Origin: Haemonchus contortus
Lineage: Eukaryota > Nematoda > Chromadorea > Rhabditida > Trichostrongylidae
NCBI GenBank assembly: GCA_000469685.2
Contig: LS997566.1
Location: 26,725,932 to 26,789,931, forward strand
Length of the DNA: 64,000 nucleotides
Direction of reading: 5' to 3'
Shown here: one piece after another, positions 12,738 to 25,059 of the stretch
How positions within the stretch are numbered: position 1 is the stretch's first letter
Layout of the letters: every line of letters begins with the position of its first letter
Program-made: the position numbers and the translations under genes
The notes under the pieces: generated by a model
Databases searched by the model: none
What the model was told of the DNA's origin: nothing
What the model saw: the letters and a program-made list of their open reading frames with translations, nothing else

Positions 12738-13265
12738 TTAGGTAATTGACGTACTAAGAGCGCGCTTGGTTGGAGCACATCCACTCTTCTTGGCCGTTGC
12801 TACATCATCAGCGTGTGCATAGGCTTCCTTCTTAGACAACACTTTTGGAAGCACATCGCCGCTTACGGGCTCAGACTCCTCGATCTGAGGTGACGACTCG
12901 AAATCCGGCGAGAACAACTCGTACTGAGTTACGGAAGGAAACAAGTCATGTGACTGAAATTTTCCAAAATATATAACAGAAATTATGAGAGACCTAGAAC
13001 TGCATCATTATGACTGCAAGAACGAAGACTCAATCCTACAGGAATAACGGTAAAGTTCGGAACTCAAAAGCAGCTTACCACACTGTGCAAAGATTTGTTC
13101 TGCAGTGTGCGGTCCACACGGCAGCAATAGCTTCGCACCAAACATCGAATGCCCATACAACGCTAGATTTTGAACGGTTGGAGAAACCTTCACGACAAAC
13201 ATTTCTGTTTGGACTAGGAGTGGGATCTGATCGATACATAGGGAAATATCAAGGGTCATTTTACC
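12738..13265 (-). CDS. Two candidate exons downstream of INTS9, product unknown
   Basis: On the minus strand, 13265-13079 is an open segment after ctaag ending at donor GTAAGC. A second segment, 12953-12738, follows acceptor tttcag and runs to a stop. The second encodes a Ser/Glu/Pro-rich tail (for example PDFESSPQIEESEP) ending in a basic KRALST. The first contains LYGHSMFGAKLLLPCGP. Their splice phases do not match each other with the obvious sites, so they may not be joined. INTS9 ends cleanly upstream with a C-terminus aligned to the human protein, so a C-terminal extension of INTS9 is not needed. No family is recognised. Confidence 0.35.
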
Positions 13266-13593
13266 CTTAGTATTATTTCAAAAAAAAAAAAACGATAAAA
13301 ATTCATTGCTAATGAGATCGCTTGAACGTGAAATGATTAACCATAACTCTTTGAACTTTTTACATAATTGAGCAGAGTAAATAAATAACCCTCCACTCTT
13401 CTTAGTTACATACAGGAATGGCTGTGGAATCGTAAAAGAACGAATGGTATGGACTGCGCAAGCATCATCTATTGTCAGTGCGAGCAGATATCAAAACAAC
13501 TCGAAAACAATAAATTAGTATTCAGAGTGATATGCATGCAACATGGAAAAAACGATAGAACCAATGCGACTTCATAATATTTTCGACTGATAA

Positions 13594-16500
13594 TTAACAT
13601 AAGATTTGTAAATATGAGGTTACAGCATCGAGTAGCATCATTCTGTGCTCTTTTGGCGACTGAATATTGGTACTCATTCCTTCTGCATCCAGTGTTATTG
13701 CGGAGTTGATCGAATCTATTCTCACTATTTTGCGTTCCCCATCAGGATGATTGAGTACACGTCCGGAAAGATTCCGCTTGAATGAATCCTTTTAGGATCA
13801 GGAACAAAACAGAAATACAAGAAGATTTAGCGGCAACTCAAGAAAGACAAACTTTTTGAAGAGCCTTTAAAATCATGTCCGTTGTAAGCTGCCCAGCATA
13901 TTTAGGTCGTAATGCACCAACTTTCTTCTTAGCAGGCTGAAGTATATAAAACGAATTTTTTCCCAAGCAGCAGCAACATCCACAAAAAAACAAAACATTA
14001 AACTTACGAAAAGCTCGTAGGCACCATCATAAGCACAGAGAAAACCCGTGAGGGAACTGATTCCAATTTCAGGATTAGCGTAATGGCCGCGGATTTCAAG
14101 TCGTCTGATTACCTATCAAGTGATAGCTTAAGTAGGTGTAGGAAAAATAATGGTTGAAATTTAACTTACATCAGGACTTATTTTTATTTTCCTCTTCCTC
14201 ATTTTCTTTGATGGCAATGAAATCGATATTTGCTCGTCATATTTCATAGGTGTAGTTGAATTCTACAAAGATAGGTTCTCTAAACATGACGCATGAATAA
14301 AACCCTCAACTTACGTATTGAACGAGGAACTCGATTCTATTGTGAGTAGGAGACTTTGAATTGTGAGCTAAGGAGTATGCCTCCGGTATGATAAGGTTCT
14401 GTAAAAGTTTTTATGAAAAGAAAATCTGAGATCATATTTTTCTAACCGCACAAAAATGCGCCCAGATTCATGCAATACATTCACTCAGGAAAAAGAAAAT
14501 TTACGACAAAAGCGATGGGGTTTTCGATGCATGTGCTCGTTTCAAATTATATGAAATAGGTCCTAAACGCTTGCAAAATGATTTTGGGTCCGATTTTAAC
14601 TATATGCGGAGCACTTTTTCATTTTAAATTTTAGGAAAAAGTAACACAAAAAACCTTTACGGACTTTGATCAAATAGATCTTCCCTTCTACCCCAAACAC
14701 TCAAGATAGTGTTTCGAAATTATCGCCAGCTTCCTGCACTTACGATAGTAGGCGGTCGAACAACTGAGCTATACAGAGCCCTCCTTGGGGGGAATACCGT
14801 CCTCACATTCGAGGAATACTGTCCCTATTTTCGAAGCGCTGGTTCAAGTTTTGTTGGAGTTTTCCGAAAAAAACGAGCTCAGAAGCAGTGAAAAATTTGC
14901 AACATGCCAGTCAACAAATCCTATGGAGGACGCATCAAAAGAGTGACGATGAACAGGATTGAGGATCTGGAACATTTCTATTCTTTTTTCCTCCATTTCT
15001 CATTCAAACACCGTTGAAAATCCTACACCTATTGCCATCACTCTGAGTGGAAAGGCTGACAATGAATGCAGCATATTACCTACCTAAAACACACAACCAA
15101 TTCCAGAATTTGACCCCGAGCTACACTATTTTGATGATTTCGATGTAGCCAAGGTTTACCTTAGGTTTCAGCTCCACGGGAAGCAGAACGGTATTCACTT
15201 GTGAAAACTCCAGACGAGTTTCGATTGGGTAATAGAATGCTCGAATTGCAAGATCTTCAAAGGGTGCATACACTTCATTCAATGGGAAGTCAGGATCTGA
15301 AAGACTAAATAGTGGATCCTTAAATTAAGTGGAAAAGAGCAACACTATACTCAGCATGTAAGGTTCCAAATGCTATAAAATTGACTTTGTAATGTACAGG
15401 TTTTCGCAAAGATGTATTTCTTCATGAGCACATTTTTGAGTCACTCCCGCTACGTTGAAACAGGAACTGGGAAAGAAACATGGTTGTGAAAAAAGGAACA
15501 GGATATACAGGGTGACCCACATGAAGTGTGAAGGGCAATAAAAAAAATCAACTTATGGGTCTCTGGGCTGGAGGATGCGGTGATCCCTTGGATGGAAAGG
15601 AACGCGATGAACGTCAGCTAAACCTTTCCCAGGATTGGGCACCAGCCCACAGCGCAAAGATGCTGCATTGTTGTGAAGCGACGCTTCCAGGTTTTTGGGG
15701 CGGAGCAGGTTTGACATTCAATTTCCCCGATCTCAATCCTGTATCTTTTGCTGTACCAACGATTCTGGAGCAAAAAACCTCCGCTTTTAAACACAGGTCT
15801 TTGGGCCCTCTGAAAAAAAAGCTCTGTTATAGACGCGGGGGATGAAAGCGATTGCGCGTAAACTTCCGAAAGAGGTTGGATGCTTACATTAACGCGAAAT
15901 ATGGTCATTCTGCATGCGAAATGTGATACGTTGTTTAGAATTCTATGATGATAATATAGGAGTAAATGTTTCCTATTTGGTTAGATTTGTATAATTTTGA
16001 TGCTAGTTTTCTGCGTCACACTTCATGTAGGTCACCCTCTACTAGGCCAAACGGATGACATTCACAGCAACTTAATCAAAATAAGTTGGTGAATCTGATT
16101 GTGAGTAGAAACCAGTCACTACCCACAACATGCTGAAACTATCAAAACATAGGAGACAGCCGACTGTGAGTATTCGAGGGAATGTGAAAGGGTTGCTCTC
16201 ACTTCAATACCAGGGGCGATTACACCGACTACATCATCAATTCGAGACAAAGCTCTTCTGATGGATACCATCGCGCAGAACACTTTCGCCTGTAGTCAAG
16301 TTCGCCATACGAATGATCGGGTTTTATGAGCTGATTCATTACTTCAGAGGAAAGGAGTCGTGTAAACCAGATATTACTCTGAACCTATTTTCAAAAATGG
16401 TTTTGACGAGACTACTACGCCCCACTGAAACACTTGACTACTTTTCAGAACCAAAAATGGAATCTTAATCGAACGGACCTGTCATAATCAGAGCATTCCT

Positions 16501-18617
16501 GGAATCGTTCCCCCACATTTCCAACAAGTGTGGCGCATCACCTATGCGAAGGGAGGGATGACCAGTCAACACCTGGAAATGTTTTACGTTAAATACATGT
16601 TATAAAGTGAATTACCAATTCTAAACTCAGGTTCTACTCACCACACATGGAGTTTTATACTCTCTGCAGAAAGACTCATAGATGTTATCATACAATTTGA
16701 GTCTACCGTTACGCACTAACTGAAAAACGAAGAATGTGGAGTGCCTTTCTGCTACGTGTGCATGTTCAAGGCCGAACTCAAACATGTATTCAAAATCTGC
16801 AGAACCCTTCTGGAAAGCTGCAGAAGCGTTTTAGTCCTGTGATATACGGTTCCGCGAGCGAGTCAAGTCCACAAAAGAGCAATGGCGATGCTGTGCAGCG
16901 AGGTGTTAAGTAGTGTCGGACCACGGGCACCGGCGTGACACGAATTTTCGTACCACTAGCGCACGTGCTTGTTTCTCAAGAAAAATGTGAGCTAAACGCT
17001 TGCGGAGAAGCTTCAACCAAAAAATGAAGTGAGGGTTTATTAAATAGCTACGATCGAAATGGATTGAGACATTGGCCTTGATTTCGTACTCAACGATCGC
17101 TACCTCAAGCTGCACAGCTCAACAGATGCGACTACTCAGACAAATCATGGGGTTAAGAAGGAAGGAGTGAAATGACAGACACCTTACAACGATCTTGATA
17201 AACAGAGGAAAACGACGTCGGTCATGCCGAGCAACGAAAACGAACCGCAGTGTGACAGAATGGTTCTTCTGGAACGTATACAGCATTCTGACGTGTTTCC
17301 GCGAGCCATTCAGCATTTACATTCGAGTAGGCTAAGGCACCTTTCGCAACAGGTGAAATGAAATATATACGCGCTTCCAAAGTAGCTCCTCCCTAAATAA
17401 GTACTCGTTCGCGTTGAGCGTATCCAATTCAGAGCTGACAAAGAAAAAATGGAACTTCATTGGTTAATGAATGCGGATAGGTCAACTGGAGGAAGTAATA
17501 ACAAAGAGTCTTGCCCTCACCGCATTATCTATGCTCCTAGAGACAACATCAATCAAATCATAGACGAAGCCAACAGGGTTCACCGGCATAAGAACATTGC
17601 CACCTCTCTTCAGTGTATCCACAACAGTTTGAGCTACTTCAATAATTGCTCCCTGAATAAATTTAGAGATTTTGTGGCTACTGCTGTACCGATTCTTTAT
17701 AACTGTGTTTTCCGCTGGCAGGCGGCGGTATGAGGGATCGAGAAGTTATTTACCTCAGAACTGAAGTCTGGGGTTCTGCTCAGAGATGTCAAAATCAAAG
17801 CATCGCAATCTTGAAGTTTCTCCCATTCAACCGGCCGCGAATGCGTTGAACGTATCGATGAGGATGCGAGATATCCTATCTAAAGAGGGGCATGATGACA
17901 AACGCAAACCTTAAAGCTAAGAAAAAACTATGATCAAAAGTGCCCTGAATGTCAAGTGAAGGAATAGTTGAAGATGTCTGTACTACCCGCTCATATTCCG
18001 TTTTGAAAACCCAATTCGAAGATCCAATGGAGTAGCCACTGGGACAGGCAACAACCGAAACGCCACCTTCCAATTCCTAAACATGAAAATGGAGCGCAGT
18101 GAAAAACTGTAAAAGATGTCTCGATCTATATTCAAAGATTGCAACACTTCGTCTAACAGATCCTGAGATGAAATTTCTGAAAAATTAGCGAGAGGTACGA
18201 ATGAATGATTAGATGTGTAGAAGTATCACCCTAGCATATATAATTCGCTACAGCGCTTCTTGATGTGTAGGTGGGCTTAATTGTTTGTTTGTGCGTTTTC
18301 GTGTGCCTGTATGTGCCGGTGAGCTTAGTATTTCGTACCGTGCCCCACTCCATCAATGACAGCCGATACAAAAAAAAGTTGTTCGAGCCTCGATCAGTAC
18401 ATGATGAAGTGGCAAGAAATCATAAAAGGGGTCTTTTGTAGAGACCAACAAACTCTACCACTAATTCATACAGAAAACAAAAACCTGTACTCATTTACCA
18501 ACACTATTCTATGGTAATAGCACTACATTCCATCAGATTCACAAGAAAATGTGATTAGACATATATTTTGCTAGCATCTTCTCCGGTAGGCGTACAAATA
18601 GGAACGGAGAAGTTATA

Positions 18618-18712
<95 letters not shown>

Positions 18713-21647
18713 ATATAGCATACTTTCAAAGTAGAAGTAAAGCGTTAGCAATTGAGTAAAAGTAAAATACGCATCACTTGAAACTCAGTCAAAACATATA
18801 TGCCTAACTGTGGGTATCGATCAAGTACCAGCACCGTCAACACAGCCAAGCGCCAGCGCTTGACGCGCGACGCTCCTGGATGGGAGAACAACTGATGTAA
18901 TGTTGCCATGAAGTATGGGTTATTTAGCAGAAGCGGTAATGAGAAGCTTTCAAGGCGGTTTGCGTCTGCGTGGGAAAAAGTGACATGGTCCACCACTAGT
19001 TAAAAATATGTGGTTGCGATTTGAATAGCACACTGCGATTGAAGATAACCACAAAAGCTGAACTTTGTCGCAGCAAACCGCAGGATACAGCACGAACTCG
19101 TGCCACTCAACTCTCTGTATTTTGATAACTACAATGTTTCCCGGGATCGAGCCGTAGATGAAAGTAGTCAAAGTGCTCACACTGTTTGAGAAAGTTACGA
19201 TGTAGTGATTGCATGACTAACTGAAAAAAAAACTTACGACGGTTTGATTGAAGGAAACTGTGGTAATCCTGGCCAAGGCCTGCTCCATAACTGGTTTTGA
19301 GTAGAAGGGTTTCCATTCCAGGGGATTCCGATTTACTGCATTTGGAAACGTTCTTGAAAAGAATATGTGAGTAATCTTTGTTGATAAGAACGTCCCTTCT
19401 CAAGGTACAAAAGGAAACTTACGAATAAATTGAAGGATCCTTCCATTTATTATTGACATCGTTAAGAACAATTCTTTCGAAATACTCGATCAATTCTGTC
19501 ATCATCAACCTAGGAAGCAGCAGTATATTAGGTTGTTAGGTTGTACGGCAAATCTCTGGCGAAAACTTTGCAGTAGTCCATAGTTATTCTCTGATTTTCT
19601 GAAGCTTTCATGTGTCTATGCAAGGATACTAATACGCGTACAGGCATGACTATCCCGCTCACAAGTTGTTCATTTTTCCCAAGCAAAATCTTAATCAAAA
19701 ATTTGTTCAAACGCAACATCTTATGCGTAACACCTTAGGGTATCCAACTCACCTCGCACTCCCCTCGCACCGCTGACTACCACTTGTCTACGTGAAACGG
19801 AATTTCGTTGTCACTGATCCCATCGAGAGAAGCATTTTAGCTCCAAACAATTAGGTTAGAATACCATATACGTTCAAACCGATCAGAGCTACTTTGGGCC
19901 AAATGAAGAGCGCGTGAACTAGGATAGAAATTGAGACAATACTGAGTAGTTTCACCAGGAAAGGAATCACCTCAATATTAGAACACGCGATAAAAGGAGC
20001 ATTAAATCACAATGTAATCAAGGAAAATCGATAGACCTCAACGATAGACCTCAAGAAAAAACCCCTTTGTTTCTTATGAGTTCCTACCCACAGTTTTACC
20101 ATCGTACAGCTCCACTATCACCACTGCCAAGTCACGGTTGGGAACGGGTGTACATGAATGGTTCTTATTCGAATAATAGGCGTTCATATCAAGCCATCTG
20201 GGTGACTCGTTAAAAAGCACATTTGCGATCAGCACGCGAAAGCAAGTCTAGCAGTATTTCACTTCCCTTCAAACATCGAAAACCACAATCCTTACCGTCC
20301 GAATTGAACGACTGGCTCCGTTGCGTAGACTGTTCCTCTGAATCCAGAATTTTCAACGTAAAATGGCAATGCAACGAGTGAATTCCAGTTTGATATCAGT
20401 ACGCAATCCACTGAGTTCATTGACAGTGTCTCCAACTATAAAAATGGAGCGTAAAAAGGTAATGAAAAAGTGTTGGTGTTGGTTTCATCGGTCAACAACA
20501 CTAACACACTCGAAGCTTCAGCTTAATTAACAGTTGCTCAACTACCAGTTTCGCTGACCCCAAAAGGGTCGAATAAAGTCTTTGGTAAACCAATCTTATT
20601 AACTGATTGGAAAGTTGTAGTACAATGCATCAGAGTTATGAAATTATAGGCGTGAGGGCACCAGACCCTCTCCGAATTTGCTTGCTCACAAGGCTGTCCC
20701 ACATATGGTACTCTATCAATCCTATCAAGGATGACTAGCGTGAATGATTATAGATTACAGACAGAAAACAGATTTAGGTCTCCTTTCTCGAACAGTAACA
20801 TAGCCCTGAGAGCTTTTCACAAAATTGCTTGGTGCTCTGCATTTCGAAAGGGCCGCGTAAAGAAGCTAAACATAGTTTTGATAGTAACTGCCGAAAGGCT
20901 CTATGAATTATCCAGAATCCATCAAGAGCACATGCCGTCCAATTCCTCATCGATGTGATGTTATATGGAATTTCGATAAGCAGAACAGAAGGGATGGCAA
21001 ATCCACTGCTACTATGATGGAAGAAAAAATAAAATGAAAACCGTCTAAGTAAGCGAAGACCAATAATGATGACAGATATAACCCATAGCGCTTGAGCATT
21101 TCTACTTAAAGGATTTTAAAGTATTACGAGGAACCAATTATTCATCAATCACAGTGTGTAATAAATTAATGAAACCCAATAGAAAAAAGAACGACGTAGG
21201 CTGAAGGTTTTATCAAAGTAACTTCAAAAAGGAGACGAATAAAAAGAAACAAACCGGGACAAGATGAACTTCAGGAGCAGCTTCTATAAATACGTTCTCA
21301 TTTAATTGCTTAAGATATGGAAGCGCATCACCGTGGAAAGGAGGAAGATTTTTCAAGCGGGATCTGAAATGCAATACCATTAATAAGCAAAAAAACTTCA
21401 CTAACATTAACAATAATAATCCCTACAAGTAGTACCAGTTGACGGACCCTAGGAAAGGTTTTAAAAGGTCGATTAAAGCCAAAGTACAAGCCAACAAAAG
21501 CCAAATAATTGAAATTAACCTTTCATCATAAACATATGGTAAAAAAGAGTTGAACGAAGTGAAGTCCACCGCACAATCGAGCAACACCGTGACATTTTGA
21601 AATCGGAGAAGAATACACGGCTTGTGAGGATGGTAGCAAAGACTTGT
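13594..21647 (-). CDS. INTS9: Integrator complex subunit 9
   Basis: INTS9 is the catalytically inactive metallo-beta-lactamase/beta-CASP partner of INTS11 in the Integrator complex, which cleaves nascent snRNAs and attenuates Pol II in the nucleus. Exons, 5' to 3': 21647-21520, 21363-21255, 20435-20296, 19509-19423, 19352-19238, 18076-17987, 17879-17754, 17652-17521, 17392-17246, 16719-16642, 16572-16479, 15296-15160, 14398-14315, 14262-14170, 14112-14008, 13936-13853, 13788-13594. They sum to 1944 nt (647 codons plus stop) and every phase matches. Family landmarks: NVTVLLDCAVDFTS, DCVLISNWNSLVALPF (in place of the HxHxDH metal site of active enzymes), GTVYATEPVVQFG, SGYSIGSSNW, GGNVLMPVNPVGFVYDL, IYFISPVAKGALA, TGHPSLRIGD, FYYPIETRLEF, and a C-terminus ending DAVTSYLQILC. 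Human INTS9 has 658 residues. The first exon (Met plus a few residues) precedes acceptor ttgtttcag at 21648 and was not assigned. Confidence 0.94.
14525..14610 (+). repeat. 3' fragment of SINE family 1
   Basis: Shares GATGCATGTGCTCGTTT and GTCCTAAACGCTTGCAAAA with the fuller copies at 48575-48740 and 51435-51600. It lacks the promoter part and sits in an INTS9 intron. Confidence 0.6.
14700..14890 (-). repeat. tRNA-derived SINE, family 2
   Basis: Read on the minus strand, an A-box-like TATAGCTCAGTTGTTCGACC is followed by CTATCGTAAGTGCAGGAAGC and a degenerate B box around TTTCGAAAC. The same arrangement, diverged, recurs on the minus strand at 50380-50560. The flanking body (GAGGAATACTGTC) is also shared. 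It lies in an INTS9 intron. A functional tRNA is unlikely because the cloverleaf is not complete. Confidence 0.55.
15508..16039 (+). mobile_element. Tc/mariner-type transposon relic, internally deleted
   Basis: A 532 bp element flanked by TA. Its ends are CAGGGTGACCCACATGAAGT and, on the complement, GAGGGTGACCTACATGAAGT. Inside, one frame encodes the C-terminal part of a DDE transposase: QDWAPAHSAKM (QDxAPAH motif with the second catalytic Asp) and FPDLNPVSFAVPTILEQK, followed by a KAIARKL-like tail in another frame. The N-terminal half and the first catalytic Asp are missing, so it cannot be active. It sits in the INTS9 intron between 15297 and 16478. Confidence 0.85.
16850..17010 (+). repeat. 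Diverged SINE family 1 copy
   Basis: Carries GCGCACGTGCTTGTTTCTC and CTAAACGCTTGCGGAGAAGC, matching the tail of the SINE at 48575-48740, with a degraded promoter-like part upstream (GCTGTGCAGCGAGGTG). It lies in an INTS9 intron. Confidence 0.5.
18620..18709. repeat. (TA)n microsatellite, about 90 bp
   Basis: A pure TA dinucleotide tract in the INTS9 intron between 18077 and 19237. Apparent reading frames through it are artefacts of the dinucleotide. Confidence 0.95.
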
Positions 21648-23922
21648 CTGAAACAATCTCGCGTTTAATAAGCGAAAATAGTACAGACAAGGTTAATTCG
21701 AAGCCAAGGATAACACTTTTTCTGTTGAATATTTACTTCATACTTATGCCGGAGACGACGATGAGTAAGAGTTAAGTTAAGAATGTTATCGAAATGCGAT
21801 GAGTATCCAAAACTCTGCGAACAGTTACGGACGATCAAACAGTCGAGCAACATGTGAAAAGGCGTTCAGTTATGATGAAGGCGGTCATTCACGCAATACA
21901 GTGAGCCACAAAAGATCAAGCCTATATCCCCACTATATGTATAGTGGGCAGGATCTTAACAATAAGAGCAGACCTGTCGCAGTAAGCGTTACCCTACTTT
22001 GTATCCATCGTGCTCTCAAAAACGAAACTCGCGAAGAAAGTAGTACATTTGACTATCACTATGAAGTCTAAGCGGTTCTTCAACAGAGGTTAGGATACAC
22101 CTGAAAGTAGAGATCATTCAGCTGATTGAACACTCTCTAACACTATCTCCATTTTCATTCCCACACAACGTGACGCGAAGCAGGGAGAGCTGCGAAAGAA
22201 TTCTTGTCAACGAAATCATAACAAAACGACAAAAAAGAGAAGAAGAATCAAAGCGTTTGGCTCCATTAGTTCAATTTTAGGCTGCGCCGAATACCGAGTT
22301 TTTTCTCATTGTAATGGCATGAGGACAAGCTTTCGACTTCTGAAATGTCTACAAAACGGACTGAATTCATTGTGAACGCTTTGCTGAATGACTATGACTA
22401 TATGCAGAGTAACAGAGTGAAAACCATTGAAAATTTTTCACGCATACATAAGCAAAAATCGCGACATTAGATATTGGAACTGCGGGAAGGTTACTGAAAA
22501 TGCTAAATTTGACGGCCTCACTGTAAACTGTAAAACCCTCTCCTTCAGGATCGCAGACATTCCCCACTTCCTCAGCTATTTGGAGATGGATTATGACCAA
22601 AGTTTGAGCCCTGCTCTTTTCCTCGGCACAGAGGAACTCACTATTCACAATATCGAAATATTGCAAATATTCGAAAACTGAGTTCAGGCGGACAGAGAAA
22701 AAAGAGAAACAAACAACTAAGAACTTACAACATGCATGACCTCCCAGAGCTTGGTAAACGAAGGCCTAGCTACTCCTACCTAAAATTGCTGATTATTACA
22801 GTTGTAGCAGTAGAACCAACAATACATGATAGCCGCCTAACTGACCTAGCTGGTACGCCGGTGAAGATTTCGAGAACAATCCCTCTGTTTCGCAACGACT
22901 TGATAGAGTAACGATACAGCACAGTTTAATCGTGACCCTGCAACACCTTCCAACGATGAGCTGGGTCTCGAGTTTCCTAACTCTTTATGCTAAAATCGCT
23001 CTGTAAATTCCCAGCTCTACCGCCAATTATCTGACACGCCGCCGCGAAAAAAAGGCCTTTCGAATGTTCACGTGAGGTTATCTCTGAGGTACTATCCACC
23101 TCGACCACCATAGACATTCTGCATAAGGCCCGACAAAGTAAATCGTCGAATAGAGAAGCCCGGAGCATCTAAGGGAGAGGGGGAAGATATATTAATCTTT
23201 GAGATAACAACGGTTTTAAAGACTTTCTTCGGGAGCGAAAGAATTCGGAGCTGTAAAAACCCGAGCCTCTTGCGAGGCTGTAGAAATCTGCTAGGATATC
23301 ATTTTAATAATATGATGAGAATGATCGAGACGGAGGGAGCAGCAGTATACATATCAGGGTAAATAATCTGACTGATGTGAGTAGTAAATGCTCTTGTCTA
23401 TGTCTAGATTACTCGATGGAGACTTGTTATAGTTTGTGAAGGCTTTATAGCCATTTACAGTTGAATTCCATCATTAAAATTGACAACCTGATATAAGTTT
23501 TGTTCTTTGGGATAGTGTGGTGTGTGGAACGGGAGTTTATGCGAGGCCAGTAGGTCAGCTCGGAAAGAGTTCACTCAATGGAAGAGGTATGGTGAAACTG
23601 AAATTACCATGATGAAAGGCAACTCGACCCAACATTGCTGCCTTCGCAACCACTGGCTGGCTTAGTTCACGTGCGCTAGTAAGTACGAACTTGAACCAGC
23701 TACTAGTTTCGCAACCACTGGCTAGCATCCCGTTCACGTGCTCGGGTGCTCCCTCGTCTGTTGTCTGACCCGAGCGTTGTAGACGTAGGGTGGAGTGTAT
23801 TAGTTGCCTTAGCGCTCTCTATCCTGGCCACATTTTTTTTGAATTCTTGGGTTCGTGAAGTGAGAAACGCAATGTCCATCATTCTTGAGTAGTGCTAACT
23901 ATGGTGGATTCTGAGCGATGAG
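21648..23922. other. INTS9 5' region and intergenic spacer
   Basis: Must contain the small INTS9 first exon and probably divergent promoters for INTS9 (minus) and the gene starting at 23923 (plus). I could not identify either the INTS9 start codon or promoter motifs. A short direct repeat of GCAACCACTGGCT occurs at about 23647 and 23710. Confidence 0.4.
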
Positions 23923-24140
23923 ATGAAGTTGTCAAATACGAGTAGCCCTGAAGAACATGCGTGTCGAATAGGGACAAATGTGAGTTCCTCGGAATTCTTA
24001 CTCTGGCCTATGCTCGCTGTGAATGGTGTATTTGTAGGATTCTATCGTTATTCTTAGCGACAATGAAAGTGTGCACTCAGGTGGATCTGCAGATCTTTTC
24101 GATAGCGACGAAAACAGTCGGGATGTTGTCGATGTAAATG
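23923..24140 (+). CDS. 5' exons of an acidic protein with a SUMO-interaction-like motif
   Basis: Exon 1 is 23923-23979, starting ATG AAG TTG (19 codons) and ending at donor GTGAGT. A 58 bp intron ends in tttgtag. Exon 2 is 24038-24140, ending at donor GTGAGTG in phase 1. The product begins MKLSNTSSPEEHACRIGTN, then DSIVILSDNES, a hydrophobic core followed by Asp/Glu/Ser that fits the SUMO-interaction motif, and then a Ser/Asp-rich stretch (ADLFDSDENSRDVVDV). Such motifs are common in nuclear repair and chromatin proteins. Downstream exons were not found; the LTR element begins 2.4 kb further on. Confidence 0.55.
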
Positions 24141-24680
24141 GTGAGTGTTATACGGGACTTGCAATCATACGTCTTTTTCCCTCGAATGAAACAATTCTCA
24201 CAAGGTTGGCGATTTGCGGATATAACTTGCTTTTCGAGCACAAGTACGTGTTTGAGTCTCGTCCGAGACTGAAGTTTAGTCCATAAATCGCCATCCTTGT
24301 GAGATTTTGATACAGTCCTCTTTTTCTCATTCTCTCTAGTATATCTTTTTCAAAAAGTAAACATTACCTCCTCATTTGCAACAGCGTAACAAGATTTTAC
24401 ACACAAACCGTTTTTATTCGTTCGTTATTCTTCTGCATCCTGCATTATGAGTCGCTTTGCGAGGTATCGACGGCCTTCGCCGACGTTGGCGTCCTAACGC
24501 AGGAACTATGAATGCTCCCACTGACCGCTAGTTCAACAAATATCACTGTGACCCTATCATGGTGTTCGACACGACTACATTGTGAAGAGCATGGAATCGC
24601 ATCTAAGTTCTCTTGTCCGAGGGAGAAAAGTTGAGAAACTTGTGGCACTCTCGTAGTGGTGAAGATTGGAGGGATTTTAC

Positions 24681-24839
24681 CGTTCCGTGAATAGGTGACA
24701 CCGTAACCCCCCTAATACCCTACCGCCCACTCCCATGGGCCTCACCCGGGGTTTCGCTCCTTTGCGTCGTACATGTGACGGGCGTTTTTGAGGCGCTCCG
24801 GCGTGTGTTAGGGTTACTGTGTCACACATTCACGGGACG
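24681..24839. mobile_element. Small MITE with 29 bp inverted termini
   Basis: The left end CGTTCCGTGAATAGGTGACA and the complement of the right end CGTCCCGTGAATGTGTGACA match over 29 bp, both continuing into CGTAACCC or AGTAACCC. The interior is about 100 bp, GC-rich and non-coding. No clear target duplication is seen. Confidence 0.7.
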
Positions 24840-25059
24840 ATTGAAACCGTTTTGCGTGATAAAGATGTGAGGTAGAAGCGATATCCTCAACTGTAGGCAT
24901 GCAGTCAGCACCTCAATAAGTATTTTTTGTGAGACTAAGCTTGCAGGGAATCTTTTTCATTGCCTTTGGCTTTTGTTCGATCTCATGGAATCAGCGGTAG
25001 GCATTTCAGATTGCAAACGAAGTATCTCTCTCTATATAAACCGCAAATGTCCGTCGTTT

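Noticed and set aside
13008..13078. Extension of the 13.2 kb minus-strand exon past the GTAAGC donor
   Set aside because: The reading frame continues only by chance beyond a good donor site.
13594..13623. Splicing of INTS9 at GTAACC (GATGCT followed by GTAACC)
   Set aside because: Read-through gives AVTSYLQILC and a stop, aligned to the human C-terminus, so a splice there is unnecessary.
14733..14790. Possible tRNA gene
   Set aside because: A and B boxes are present but no full cloverleaf can be drawn, and a diverged copy exists at 50380-50560; treated as a SINE.
18539..18751. Open frame with long YIYI repeats on the minus strand
   Set aside because: It is produced entirely by the (TA)n microsatellite.
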